Origin: Dehalococcoidia bacterium
GTDB lineage: Bacteria > Chloroflexota > Dehalococcoidia > Lucifugimonadales > UBA3495
Reading direction: 5' to 3'
NCBI GenBank assembly: GCA_021295965.1
Contig: JAGWBI010000025.1
Location: 1 to 36,411 of the forward strand
DNA length: 36,411 bases
A model generated the notes under the pieces. That model made no database searches. It worked only from the letters and a program-made list of their open reading frames with translations, and was not told the DNA's origin. The translations under genes were made by a program, and so were the position numbers. Below are positions 8,259-15,823 of the stretch, piece by piece (the stretch's first letter is position 1; the number at the start of each line of letters is the position of its first letter).

Positions 8259-9108
8259 GGGGGTTTCCTCCGTTGTCCAGTGCATAATTTTTGCGATACG
8301 GCGCCAGATGGACCGAACCGTTCCTGACTCGCGCGACAACGGCTACGTTGCGGTCGCGGCCCCGATGCCCAAAGTCAGACGGTGATTCGTCGTCATGCCA
8401 GGCATACCCCGCGATGCGCAGGCTGGCGTGGGCCGTGGACATCGCGATGATGGTGGCAGTGGCGTCCCCGGCGGCTCCAGCGTGGGCTTGGCCACGCAGT
8501 TCCCCAAACACCAGGATGTCTCCCCCGGCGGTAACCTGCGCTCCGGGGTTGACGTTTCCCAATATCACCAGGTTCCCGGCAACCTCGATCACCTCTCCAG
8601 CCCGGCAGGTTCCCCGCACTATCAATCCGGGCGCCCCGTAACGCTCGCCCCCGGGAATGATGCCGCCGACGACCACTTCGGCGCCCCGTGGCAGGTTATC
8701 CCCTGCGTACCTATTGCTGTCGCCCGGTCCGTCGCCTCGATTCGGCTCATCCGGGGCGTGACCACCCGGAAGAGCGTCGGCCGGCGGCTCAAGCATTGCG
8801 GTGATGCGTTGTCGCTCGCGTTCCAGGATGTCCGGTTCGCAACAGAACCTCGTTACGGTCAGGCCCGATGAAGTCTCGATGACCCGCCTGATTTCGTCCT
8901 GTTGTTCCTGGACCAGAACGCGCCGACCGATGTCAACGACCACCGCGCCGCTGGAATAGAGATTCCTGTTGCGGTTCAAATATGCAGACAGCGCGCGGCA
9001 GGTCGCCTCCATCGGCGCGCCGTCGTCAACTTTGAAATTGACCGACGTGCCGCGCCCGGAGACCTGCACCAACTCTTTGGCATCGGTAACGTTCGTTAGC
9101 ATCGCCAC
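8248..9108 (-). CDS. minC: Septum site-determining protein MinC
   Basis: FtsZ-assembly inhibitor of 286 residues. The N-terminal domain (about 1-110) ends near FCCEPDILERERQRI, a linker rich in Pro, Gly and Asp follows (about 112-140), and the C-terminal beta-helix domain carries VVVGGIIPGGE and GNLVILGNVNPGAQVTAGGD, the diagnostic MinC C-domain pattern, then FGELRGQAHAG. A basic extension of about 40 residues lies beyond the usual domain end. The start is a GTG at 9108 with an ATG two codons later (9102); no strong SD is seen. It is the first gene of the min operon. Confidence 0.92.
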   Translation of the reverse strand: MAMLTNVTDAKELVQVSGRGTSVNFKVDDGAPMEATCRALSAYLNRNRNLYSSGAVVVDIGRRVLVQEQQDEIRRVIETSSGLTVTRFCCEPDILERERQRITAMLEPPADALPGGHAPDEPNRGDGPGDSNRYAGDNLPRGAEVVVGGIIPGGERYGAPGLIVRGTCRAGEVIEVAGNLVILGNVNPGAQVTAGGDILVFGELRGQAHAGAAGDATATIIAMSTAHASLRIAGYAWHDDESPSDFGHRGRDRNVAVVARVRNGSVHLAPYRKNYALDNGGNPHER

Positions 9109-9241
9109 TCATTAATAACAATGCTCGCCATTTTATCGCCGTTGCCAGCCGCTGCGACTTTGCGCTATTTCAAACAATCGGACCACTACGCAAGCCGTGC
9201 CTGAAATCCCGAAACAGACCTCCGCCACCCTCACCGACGCA

Positions 9242-9628
9242 TCATTCCGGACCGTGCGCTATCGCTTGGTCGGTCAAGCCCAGCCAATTGCCGTCCAGGT
9301 CCGCAATTACGGCGAATTCGCCCCATGGCAAGTCTCCGGGTTCCATCATGATCGCCACGCCGTGCTTCCGCAACGTTTCGATGGTCCCGGAAACGTCTGC
9401 ACAGTGGAACACCACCGAGGGCTTGCGCTCGGCCCAGTCGGGCATCAGGCCTCTCGGGTACAACACCAGGCTGGTTTCCGCCCCCGGTGGGGCCACCTAA
9501 ACCCACTCTGCCTCAGCGCCCATCTGCATCCGTCGCCTAACCTCAAATCCCAACGTGGCGACGTAGAAATCAACAGCCTTTTCCTGGTCGGACACGTAGA
9601 TACCAACCGTTTTCATTGGGCCGAACAT
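9242..9628 (-). pseudogene. VOC-family (glyoxalase/bleomycin-resistance fold) gene with an in-frame TAG
   Basis: Read from ATG 9628 (SD AGGAG at 9638-9642), the frame gives a typical VOC start: MKTVGIYVSDQEKAVDFYV, then TLGFEVRRRMQMGAEAEWV. A TAG follows at 9497-9499, and the same frame resumes with VAPPGAETSLVLY and ends DLDGNWLGLTDQAIAHGPE. Without the stop the product is 128 residues, the normal VOC length. Related proteins commonly have a short residue such as Glu between 'W(V)' and 'VAPP', and GAG to TAG is a one-base change. The upstream terminator at 9644-9675 leaves no obvious promoter. Options are a recent pseudogene, a sequencing error or readthrough; an internal GTG at 9496 could give only the C-terminal half. 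Confidence 0.82.
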
Positions 9629-9643
9629 CTGGGAAAGCTCCTA

Positions 9644-9675
9644 CAAAAAAACCGGACCCATGGATTGGGTCCGGT
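9644..9675 (-). terminator. Rho-independent terminator after the thiolase operon
   Basis: Minus strand: a perfect 9-bp stem ACCGGACCC / GGGTCCGGT (9667-9675 with 9651-9659) with a 7-base loop, followed by seven T residues (one within the stem end). It lies 50 bases after the thiolase stop and just before the SD of the broken VOC gene. Confidence 0.92.
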
Positions 9676-9724
9676 CGCTTCACGGTCCGCGCCTGCACCG
9701 GCTCAGCGTGCGCCAAGGCTATGC

Positions 9725-10897
9725 CTAATCCGGTCTGCCGAACACCGCCACGGAGCAGGTGAAGGAGCCCGGCCTCCCGCCCAGGTTGTGGGTGATCCCC
9801 AGATCCGCTTTTTGCAATTGGCGTCCGCCGGCCTTGCCTTGCATCTGCTTGTACACCTCGTAGATCATGCGGATGCCGCTTGCCCCGATGGGGTGCCCAA
9901 AGCATTTGAGACCCCCGTCGGTGTTGACCGGCAGGTCCCCTTCCAGCGAGAACGCGCCGTCGGCAACATCGGCGCTGGCCTGCCCTCGCGGGCTGAAGCC
10001 CAGGTCTTCCATGATGATCAATTCGGTGATCGTGAAGCAGTCATGTACCATCGCCATGTCGATTTCGGCGCGCGGGTCGGTGATGCCGGCCTCTTCATAG
10101 GCAGCCTGGCTGGCCCGCACCGTTTCCGGGAAATAGGTGAAATCCCAGTCGTTGCGAAGTACGCCGAAAGCGCCCACCGCCAGCCCCAACCCCTTTACCA
10201 GGATATAGTCGTCACGCAGAGTGCGGGCGATCTCCGGCGTGGTGATGATAGCCGCCGCCGCTCCATCGCTGACCCCGCAGCAGTCGTACAGCCCCAGGGG
10301 CCAGGCTATCATCGGCGCGTTGATGATCTGGTCCTCGCTCACTTCCCGCTGGAAGTGTGCTTTGGAGTTCAACGTCCCGTTGTGATGGTTCTTGGACGCA
10401 ATCTGCGCCAGGGTTCGCTTGCCATCGTCGTAATCGATGCCGTAATGGTGGAAATAGCGCGTCGCCGCCATGGCGAATTGCGACGGCGGAGGGGTGGGCG
10501 GCTCCACGTCGGAACCCGGACCGGCGGCGATAGCCAGGCCGGAAAAGCCGCTGTCCTTCAGTTTCTCCACGCCCATGGCCAGCACGATGTCATAGACGCC
10601 GGCAGCCACCGCGTAGCAGGCGTTGCGGAAGGCGTCAGTGGCGGTGGCGCAGGCATTTTCCACCCTGGTGATCGGAATGTAGTCCAGCTTCAGCGCCTCG
10701 GCCAGGGGCTGCCCGGTACGGAAGCTACTCACGGTGCCCAGCCAGGCCGCTTGAATGTCGTTGCTGTCCAACCCGGCATCCTCATACGCCTCGTATGCCG
10801 CCTCCACCATGAGGTCGGCGGCCGAAGCGTCCCAACGCTCACCAAAACGGGTACAACCCATCCCGACGACGGCAACCCGGTCTCTAATTCCACTCAT
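9725..10897 (-). CDS. Thiolase-family acetyl-CoA acetyltransferase (SCP2-thiolase-like)
   Basis: Thiolase-fold enzyme of 390 residues, expected to condense or cleave acyl-CoA. The nucleophilic Cys is probably C83 in VENACATATDAF; other active-site elements are MVHDCFTITELI and GGLKCFGHPIGASGIRM, and the C-terminal loop THNLGGRPGSF replaces the CxG motif of biosynthetic thiolases, as in SCP-x/lipid-transfer-type thiolases. It is the last gene of an operon with an HMG-CoA-synthase/DUF35 fusion. In archaea, thiolase, HMG-CoA synthase and DUF35 form one complex (established), so a similar assembly is plausible here. Substrate unknown. Confidence 0.9.
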   Translation of the reverse strand: MSGIRDRVAVVGMGCTRFGERWDASAADLMVEAAYEAYEDAGLDSNDIQAAWLGTVSSFRTGQPLAEALKLDYIPITRVENACATATDAFRNACYAVAAGVYDIVLAMGVEKLKDSGFSGLAIAAGPGSDVEPPTPPPSQFAMAATRYFHHYGIDYDDGKRTLAQIASKNHHNGTLNSKAHFQREVSEDQIINAPMIAWPLGLYDCCGVSDGAAAAIITTPEIARTLRDDYILVKGLGLAVGAFGVLRNDWDFTYFPETVRASQAAYEEAGITDPRAEIDMAMVHDCFTITELIIMEDLGFSPRGQASADVADGAFSLEGDLPVNTDGGLKCFGHPIGASGIRMIYEVYKQMQGKAGGRQLQKADLGITHNLGGRPGSFTCSVAVFGRPD

Positions 10898-10921
10898 AGT
10901 AGACTCCCGTGTCCGCTTGTG

Positions 10922-11824
10922 TCATTCGTTGAATATACTCGAAAGGTGCTGTCGCAATTGGGTTTCAAGGCCGCTTTTGCCCCTGATCGCGTTCTCGTAG
11001 AAGATTACTCGATACCCGCTGATGTCGAAGGGCAATTGCCTTCCTTGTTCCGCCAGTAAAATCACCGGTTTATGCAAGGCATGAGCGTAACCAAGTTCGT
11101 AGAAAACGTTGGCATTAGTGGGCGAAATTTCCGCGACAATGACATTAGACTCAGCCAGACCTTGAATGATGTCCTGTAAGATCACGCTAGGCCGGTAGAT
11201 GTCGCGAGCTCGATACGCCTTGATGCCCAGGTCCTTGCATGTCGGCTCGATCACTTCATCATACAACTCATCATATGGCGAGCTGAATTGCATTACCACG
11301 AAGGCCGTTGGTGGGTCAGTCGAAACTTCTACCGGACCGAACGCCACTGTCCCGATTCCCCAAGCAAACATTCCTACTTGGCCATTCGCAATTGGTTGCG
11401 GCATAACGTGACTTAGTACCCTAATTCCGTCCACGGAAAGAGCCAGCCTTTGACCATCCAATTTGACGCTGACTTCGTACGAGCGGTCAGCCTGTAAACT
11501 GGTACGACTTCCAGCGCCGTCCATCCTGGTCCAGCCAAGCCCTGGGTCGAATTCAGCGATCACATAGGCTTCGCCGAAACCGCCAAGTCCGGCCGTAACG
11601 TATCTGGAATTTAGAGATTCGTACCCGATCAAGATCCGTCCAGCATCGACCTCCTCGGATAGTTCTACAGTGGTCTTGACCTCTCCACTGCCCAATCGGC
11701 TGTGCCCCAGCAAAACGCCCCGAGAGGATGTGTCCGAGCCTTGATATTCCGCCCGTGTTTCCCCTAGTTCCCATTCGCCCATAATGGGCGCCCACGTGGA
11801 AAACGGTTTGCTGACAGTAGTCAT
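10922..11824 (-). CDS. Lectin-like jelly-roll domain fused to a nucleoside-deoxyribosyltransferase/TIR-like domain
   Basis: Three hundred residues in two parts. Residues about 10-168 are beta-rich (GRILIGYESLNSRYVTAGLG, YEVSVKLDGQRLALSVDGI, GQVGMFAWGIGTVAFGPVEV) and resemble concanavalin-A-like/LamG or DUF1080 folds. Residues about 173-298 begin TAFVVMQFSSPYDELYDEVI and carry ESNVIVAEISPTNANVFYEL followed by GYAHALHKPVILL. The ExGxAxAxxKPV pattern, with E243 as candidate nucleophile, is that of nucleoside 2-deoxyribosyltransferases and related TIR-like proteins that cleave N-glycosidic bonds. The gene starts 4 bases after the HMGCS gene stop and ends 25 bases before the thiolase start, so it is in their operon. 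Bases 11101-11160 are 28/60 G+C, against 41/60 at 12421-12480 next door, suggesting transfer. No signal peptide is seen. Function unknown; NAD or nucleotide hydrolysis is an inference. Confidence 0.75.
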   Translation of the reverse strand: MTTVSKPFSTWAPIMGEWELGETRAEYQGSDTSSRGVLLGHSRLGSGEVKTTVELSEEVDAGRILIGYESLNSRYVTAGLGGFGEAYVIAEFDPGLGWTRMDGAGSRTSLQADRSYEVSVKLDGQRLALSVDGIRVLSHVMPQPIANGQVGMFAWGIGTVAFGPVEVSTDPPTAFVVMQFSSPYDELYDEVIEPTCKDLGIKAYRARDIYRPSVILQDIIQGLAESNVIVAEISPTNANVFYELGYAHALHKPVILLAEQGRQLPFDISGYRVIFYENAIRGKSGLETQLRQHLSSIFNE

Positions 11825-11828
11825 GACG

Positions 11829-13259
11829 CTACCTATGAGGAACCGGCGCCAGCGTCCGCCTGGGTACGGCTTTCCAATAATAGTTGTGAATACCGTTGAC
11901 GACTCTCAGCTTGCGGAAACTCATCCCCACGGGCATCCCCACGCGCACTTCGTCCAACTCCCGGTCGGTCATCATGCACAACACCCGACCGCCACCCTCA
12001 AAATCCACCACCACCACCACTAACGGCGTATCCACGGCGCCGGCTATGTAGTCCATCGAATAGGTGAAGACCTCCGCCGGCTTTTCGCTCAACCGCACCG
12101 GTTCGCTGTCATCAAGCCGCCGGCACTCCACGCACACTCGCTGGGCCGGATATTGCACGTAGCCACAAGCCCGGCAACGCGCGGCGTATAACCTCACGTT
12201 CTTGTCGCCTTCGCGCCACAGCGCTGACACGGAGGGCGAAGCGGGAGCCGGCCGGCGCGACGCATCGTCAAGCGTCCAAACTTCACGCCAACGAGCGTAG
12301 GTTTCATAGCTCCCCAATACCTTTTTCGCCGCCATCCATCCGGACACTCCCATCGCCGGCTTTGCTGCGCCAGCGATGGCCGGTGTGGCCCGAAAACCGA
12401 GAACGTCGCTGCCGTCGCCGTATGACACCCCCAGCAGCAAATCCCCCGGTGCAGCCGTCTCCAGGGCCGCCGCCAACAGCATCGGAACGAAGGCCGCCCC
12501 CGTATTTCCAACCGCGCCAAACAACGGTTCCTGAATCTGCTCATCTCCGAAACCCAATTGCCGAGCCAACCGCGCGTGCCGCCTGGCATCGGGAGCGTAC
12601 AACGCAATTTTCGACACGTCGGCTGGGCCAATGCTTGCCCGTTGGCAATAGACGCTGAACGCCTCCGGTACGATGCGCTCGATCCCTTCTTCGGTTGCGA
12701 AACGGTCTTCCCACGTTCGCACAAAGGCGTCCCCGGGGGTCCGCCACATATCCAGCATATTGTCAGTGACGGAGTGGCTGCCGACGTGCTCCGCGATGAC
12801 GTCACGGTCCGCAATGACAAAAGCCCCCGCTCCGTCTCCCGACGCGCGTTCCGTTTCACCTCTGGGCGGTCCCTGCCGGCTGTCGGCAACGACAACGAGT
12901 ACCTGGCTCGCTCGCCCGGCCGCCACGGCGTCCAGACCCGCCTGAACGGCATTGGTGCCCGCCCGCAGCACGTTTGAGACGTCCACCGCGAAAATGTCCT
13001 GTCGCAAATCCAGGGCCGCGGCGACGATGGCCGCGCATTGCTTTTCCGCGTAGGGAGGAGTGGTGCTCGCGAAGATTATTCCGTCGATTGCGCTGCGGTC
13101 GCGTCCCGTGAGGCAGTCCGCTCCGGCGGCCACAGCCATGGTGACGCTGTCCTCGTCAAAATTGGCCACTGCTCGCTCTTGGCGTGAGTTCCAGCCGGCA
13201 GTCTCCGCTCCCAGACGGTAGCGGGGCACGTAAGCTCCGTAGGCAGCGATTCCGACCAA
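11829..13259 (-). CDS. HMG-CoA synthase-like protein fused to a DUF35 zinc-ribbon/OB-fold domain
   Basis: 476 residues. Residues 1-310 have the thiolase-fold HMG-CoA synthase layout (MVGIAAYGAYVPRYRL; DEDSVTMAVAAG with the general-base Glu E36; GNTGAAFVPMLLA). Residues about 345-476 are a DUF35 module with a rubredoxin-like zinc ribbon CRACGY...CVECRR and an OB fold ending in HNYYWKAVPRR. The usual catalytic Cys position (archaeal EPACKAGT) reads SNVLRAGT here (L98), and the expected His of the HxP segment is Tyr (LYAPDARRH), so ordinary HMG-CoA synthase chemistry is doubtful. The start is TTG at 13259, chosen because AGGAGG lies 8 bases upstream. First gene of the operon that continues with the lectin/NDT-like protein and thiolase. 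Confidence 0.87.
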   Translation of the reverse strand: MVGIAAYGAYVPRYRLGAETAGWNSRQERAVANFDEDSVTMAVAAGADCLTGRDRSAIDGIIFASTTPPYAEKQCAAIVAAALDLRQDIFAVDVSNVLRAGTNAVQAGLDAVAAGRASQVLVVVADSRQGPPRGETERASGDGAGAFVIADRDVIAEHVGSHSVTDNMLDMWRTPGDAFVRTWEDRFATEEGIERIVPEAFSVYCQRASIGPADVSKIALYAPDARRHARLARQLGFGDEQIQEPLFGAVGNTGAAFVPMLLAAALETAAPGDLLLGVSYGDGSDVLGFRATPAIAGAAKPAMGVSGWMAAKKVLGSYETYARWREVWTLDDASRRPAPASPSVSALWREGDKNVRLYAARCRACGYVQYPAQRVCVECRRLDDSEPVRLSEKPAEVFTYSMDYIAGAVDTPLVVVVVDFEGGGRVLCMMTDRELDEVRVGMPVGMSFRKLRVVNGIHNYYWKAVPRRTLAPVPHR

Positions 13260-13298
13260 AATTACGTCCTCCTGACGCTCAGCGTCATTTGTTCGAGG

Positions 13299-13328
13299 AT
13301 GCTATCAGCGCGTGCGATGGAGTGTCAA
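13299..13328 (-). promoter_or_regulatory. Sigma70-type promoter of the HMGCS-DUF35/thiolase operon
   Basis: Minus strand TTGACA (13323-13328), an 18-base spacer and TAGCAT (13299-13304), giving a start near 13292 and a leader of about 33 bases containing the AGGAGG SD. Confidence 0.72.
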
Positions 13329-13342
13329 CGCAGGCCCCATGC

Positions 13343-13348
13343 TACAAT
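13343..13348 (+). promoter_or_regulatory. -10 element of the S41 protease gene, with a leaderless start
   Basis: TACAAT followed 7 bases later by ATG (13356), so the predicted transcript would begin at or next to the start codon. The upstream ATG at 13347 overlaps this element. The -35 is weak and falls close to that of the divergent minus-strand promoter. Confidence 0.5.
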
Positions 13349-13355
13349 GCACTCG

Positions 13356-14558
13356 ATGACCGACCGACCGATAGCGTCACGTTTCCCGCTGCTGATCTTC
13401 GCCTTGTTCTTCTTGCTGGTTTTCGCCGGCTGCGAACGGGTGAACGCCGGCGCAACCGAACCGATTCCTGCCGGTGACCAGTTGCCGCCCGAGTTGAAAA
13501 CCGTGGCCGAAGCTTATCGCATCCTGATGGACGAACACGTTGACCACCGTACGCTGGAATCACAGCAGCTGTCGGAGGGCGCTATCCGCGGCATACTGGC
13601 CTCCCTGGAAGACCCCCACGCGTCGTACCTCAGCTCGGACCAACACGAGCGGGAGCAGGAGGGATACCGGGGATATTTTGAGGGTATCGGCGCCCAGGTA
13701 ACCATGACCGAAGCCGGTCTTACGGTGATCGCCCCCATTCCCGGCGCTCCCGCAGAAGCCGCCGGCATCAGGGCCGGAGACCTGATCCTGGCAGTGGACG
13801 GCGACAGCATCAGCCACCTGACGCTGGTCGAAGCCGTCAACCTGATTCGAGGCCCGGGTGGAACTGAAGTCACGCTTCTGGTAAGGCACGCCGATTCCGA
13901 TCAAAACGAAACCATCACTGTTACCCGCGGTCGCATACCAATCGAGAGTACCGACTTCCGCATGGTTGAGGACGGGGTTGGGCACCTCTGGATTTACAGT
14001 TTTTCCAACACCACCGAGGACGAAGTGCGCCGCGCCCTGGACGAATTCGACGATGCGCAAGGCCGTGGGTTAGTGCTGGATTTGAGGAACAATCCGGGCG
14101 GCCTTCTCAACTCAGTGGTTGACGTAACGGACCTTTTCCTGGATGGCGGGCAAATCCTTTACGAAATTGACGCCCAGGGCAACCGGAACGACTACGACGC
14201 CGACCGAAGGGGTCCGGGCGTGGATATTCCGATGGTGGTGTTGGTCAACGAGTTTTCGGCCAGCGCGAGTGAAATCATGGCCGGCGCCATCAAAACCAAC
14301 GACCGCGCGCTGGTGGTTGGCGAAACCACCTTCGGCAAAGGCAGTGTCAATATCGCGCGGGAATTGTCCGACGGCTCGGCGATCTATTTCACCATTCGCC
14401 GTTGGTATCTGCCGGACGATACTCAAATTGAGGGACAGGGAGTAACCCCCAACATCGAGATCGAAGCAGAAGCGCTACCCCTTCCCGCCGATGATCCTGA
14501 AGACGGGGCTTTACAACAGGCTATCGACATCCTGAACGAGCAAATCCCGGCGCGGTAA
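13356..14558 (+). CDS. S41-family C-terminal processing protease, lipoprotein
   Basis: Carboxyl-terminal processing serine protease of 400 residues. The N-terminus is a lipoprotein signal (FPLLIFALFFLLVFAGC) with Cys26 as the likely lipidated residue. A PDZ domain follows (about 105-190, GIGAQVTMTEAGLTVIAPIP and AGIRAGDLILAVDGDSI), then the S41 core with LVLDLRNNPGGLL, the catalytic Ser region NEFSASASEIMAGAI and the catalytic Lys region ETTFGKGSV. I set the start at ATG 13356 because a TACAAT -10 box lies just upstream; starts at 13347 and 13299 would lie within or before that promoter. It probably trims extracytoplasmic proteins at the membrane. Confidence 0.92.
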   Translation: MTDRPIASRFPLLIFALFFLLVFAGCERVNAGATEPIPAGDQLPPELKTVAEAYRILMDEHVDHRTLESQQLSEGAIRGILASLEDPHASYLSSDQHEREQEGYRGYFEGIGAQVTMTEAGLTVIAPIPGAPAEAAGIRAGDLILAVDGDSISHLTLVEAVNLIRGPGGTEVTLLVRHADSDQNETITVTRGRIPIESTDFRMVEDGVGHLWIYSFSNTTEDEVRRALDEFDDAQGRGLVLDLRNNPGGLLNSVVDVTDLFLDGGQILYEIDAQGNRNDYDADRRGPGVDIPMVVLVNEFSASASEIMAGAIKTNDRALVVGETTFGKGSVNIARELSDGSAIYFTIRRWYLPDDTQIEGQGVTPNIEIEAEALPLPADDPEDGALQQAIDILNEQIPAR

Positions 14559-14572
14559 CGGCGGGTTTCCCG

Positions 14573-14578
14573 TATAAT
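14573..14578 (+). promoter_or_regulatory. -10 element upstream of smpB
   Basis: Perfect TATAAT 15 bases after the S41 protease stop, giving a predicted start near 14585 and a leader of about 59 bases ending in AGGGG. No good -35 is seen. Confidence 0.55.
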
Positions 14579-14643
14579 AGGGACAGTGAGCCTCCAACAC
14601 CCGTACCCGATGCGAACGGGCGGGCAACCCAGGGGTGCCAACG

Positions 14644-15153
14644 ATGCCACGCAAAAACCGTAACAGCAAGAAAAAGAACAAAGCGGCCGCCGCCGGCGGC
14701 GACAATCGCCAAGTTGCGGTAAACCGTAAGGCGTTGTACGACTACGAGATATTGGATCGTGTTGAAGCCGGCCTTGTTCTAACCGGCACAGAGATCAAAT
14801 CCATACGGGCCGGGAAAGTGGACCTGCGCGACGCCTACGCCCGGGTGCAGGACGGAGAACTGTGGCTCCATGGCGCCCACATCGCGCCTTACGACTCCGG
14901 CAGTTACATGAACCATGAACCCAAACGCCCACGTAAACTGCTGGTGCATCGCGGCGAGATCAACGACCTCGGCGCGCAAACTGCCGAAAAAGGCTTGACG
15001 CTGGCGGCGCTCCGTCTCTATCTGAAAAACCACCACGCCAAGGTTGAGTTGGGTGTCGCCCGGGGGAAGCGGCAATACGACAAGCGCCGCGCTATCATCG
15101 ATCGCGAGCGGGAGCGGCAAGCCAGGCAGGCCATGAAGGAATGGCGCGAGTGA
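14644..15153 (+). CDS. smpB: SsrA-binding protein SmpB
   Basis: 169-residue partner of tmRNA in rescue of stalled ribosomes. Conserved SmpB elements: NRKALYDYEILDRVEAGLVL, TGTEIKSIRAGKVDLRDAYA, HGAHIAPYDSGSYMNHEPKR, RPRKLLVHRGEI and the basic C-terminal tail VARGKRQYDKRRAIIDRERE, which forms a helix in the mRNA channel. The N-terminus has an extra Lys/Asn/Ala-rich stretch of about 25 residues. The ATG at 14644 is preceded by AGGGG 8 bases upstream; an in-frame GTG at 14635 is less likely. No tmRNA gene was found in the window. Confidence 0.97.
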   Translation: MPRKNRNSKKKNKAAAAGGDNRQVAVNRKALYDYEILDRVEAGLVLTGTEIKSIRAGKVDLRDAYARVQDGELWLHGAHIAPYDSGSYMNHEPKRPRKLLVHRGEINDLGAQTAEKGLTLAALRLYLKNHHAKVELGVARGKRQYDKRRAIIDRERERQARQAMKEWRE

Positions 15154-15186
15154 CGCCTCAGTTGTCCCAACGAGACGTGGCTGCGC

Positions 15187-15192
15187 TATAAT
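15187..15192 (+). promoter_or_regulatory. -10 element upstream of the gamma-carbonic anhydrase gene
   Basis: Perfect TATAAT; a start near 15199 would leave a leader of about 63 bases that holds the hairpin at 15210-15240 and the SD GAGGGA (15250-15255). Confidence 0.55.
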
Positions 15193-15209
15193 CTCAACCG
15201 CGATTATCC

Positions 15210-15240
15210 TGCACCCTTCGGTATTTGTGCCGGGGGTGCA
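15210..15240 (+). promoter_or_regulatory. Leader hairpin before the carbonic anhydrase gene
   Basis: TGCACCC (15210-15216) pairs with GGGTGCA (15234-15240), and CGG/CCG pair inside, closing a loop of seven bases. It lies between the -10 box and the SD. It could be an attenuator-like element or the 3' end of the smpB transcript; the following TTATCTTG is only a weak T tract. Confidence 0.4.
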
Positions 15241-15261
15241 TTATCTTGTGAGGGACGCAAT

Positions 15262-15765
15262 TTGATACGCAGCCTGCGGGGTATTGAACCCAAAGTCGCG
15301 CCTACCGCCTGGGTCAGCGAGGCAGCATACGTGGTCGGAAACGTGGTTATTGGCGAATACAGTTCCGTTTGGCCTGGGGTAACCATCAGGGGCGACGGCG
15401 ACGTGATAACCATCGGAAACCGAGTCAACATTCAGGAAGGTTCCGTGGTCCACGGCGATGGACTGGTTATTGAGGACGACGTGTCCATCGGCCACTGTGT
15501 TGTCGTTCACGGCGACCGCATCGGCTCCGGCAGCCTGCTGGGGAACAACTGCACTTTCCTGACCGAATCCACCATCGGCAAAGAATGCCTCATTGCGTCC
15601 AACGCCGTGGTGCTGTCCAACGTGGACGTGCCCGACCGCAGCTTCGTGGCCGGCGTCCCGGGTTCCATAAAGCGACAAGTCACCCAGGAGCAGATTGAGC
15701 AGATGCAGGAGACCGCCGAACACTTGGTGGAGCGGGCCGGTTGGTTCAAGGAAAGCGGCCTGTGA
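15262..15765 (+). CDS. Gamma-carbonic anhydrase family hexapeptide-repeat protein
   Basis: 167-residue left-handed beta-helix protein, trimeric in the family, that binds a metal at subunit interfaces and hydrates CO2 in active members. Three candidate metal ligands are H64 (SVVHGD), H78 and H83 (SIGHCVVVHGD), matching the gamma-CA spacing. Hexapeptide turns run from about residue 12 to 135 (VVGNVVIGEYSSVWPGVTIR; NNCTFLTESTIGKECLI), and a C-terminal helix follows. The start is TTG 15262, 6 bases after GAGGGA. Many homologues are uncharacterised, so activity is not certain. Confidence 0.9.
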   Translation: MIRSLRGIEPKVAPTAWVSEAAYVVGNVVIGEYSSVWPGVTIRGDGDVITIGNRVNIQEGSVVHGDGLVIEDDVSIGHCVVVHGDRIGSGSLLGNNCTFLTESTIGKECLIASNAVVLSNVDVPDRSFVAGVPGSIKRQVTQEQIEQMQETAEHLVERAGWFKESGL

Positions 15766-15790
15766 GACGAACGTTGCGGACGCTACCGTT

Positions 15791-15818
15791 GTAGGGGCGA
15801 ATAATTATTCGCCCCTAC
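15791..15818. repeat. Perfect 28-bp intergenic palindrome, GGGGCGAAT type
   Basis: The left arm GTAGGGGCGAATAA is followed directly by its exact reverse complement. It sits between the convergent carbonic anhydrase and LLM oxidoreductase genes, 26 bases from one stop and 5 from the other, so it may end both transcripts. Related copies are at 29668 and 32034, with a degenerate one at 7055. Confidence 0.9.
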
Positions 15819-15823
15819 GGTTA

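Noticed and set aside
9197-11059. Long plus-strand open frame spanning 620 codons
   Set aside because: It crosses a terminator, the thiolase gene and part of the NDT-like gene on the other strand; no domain is recognisable.
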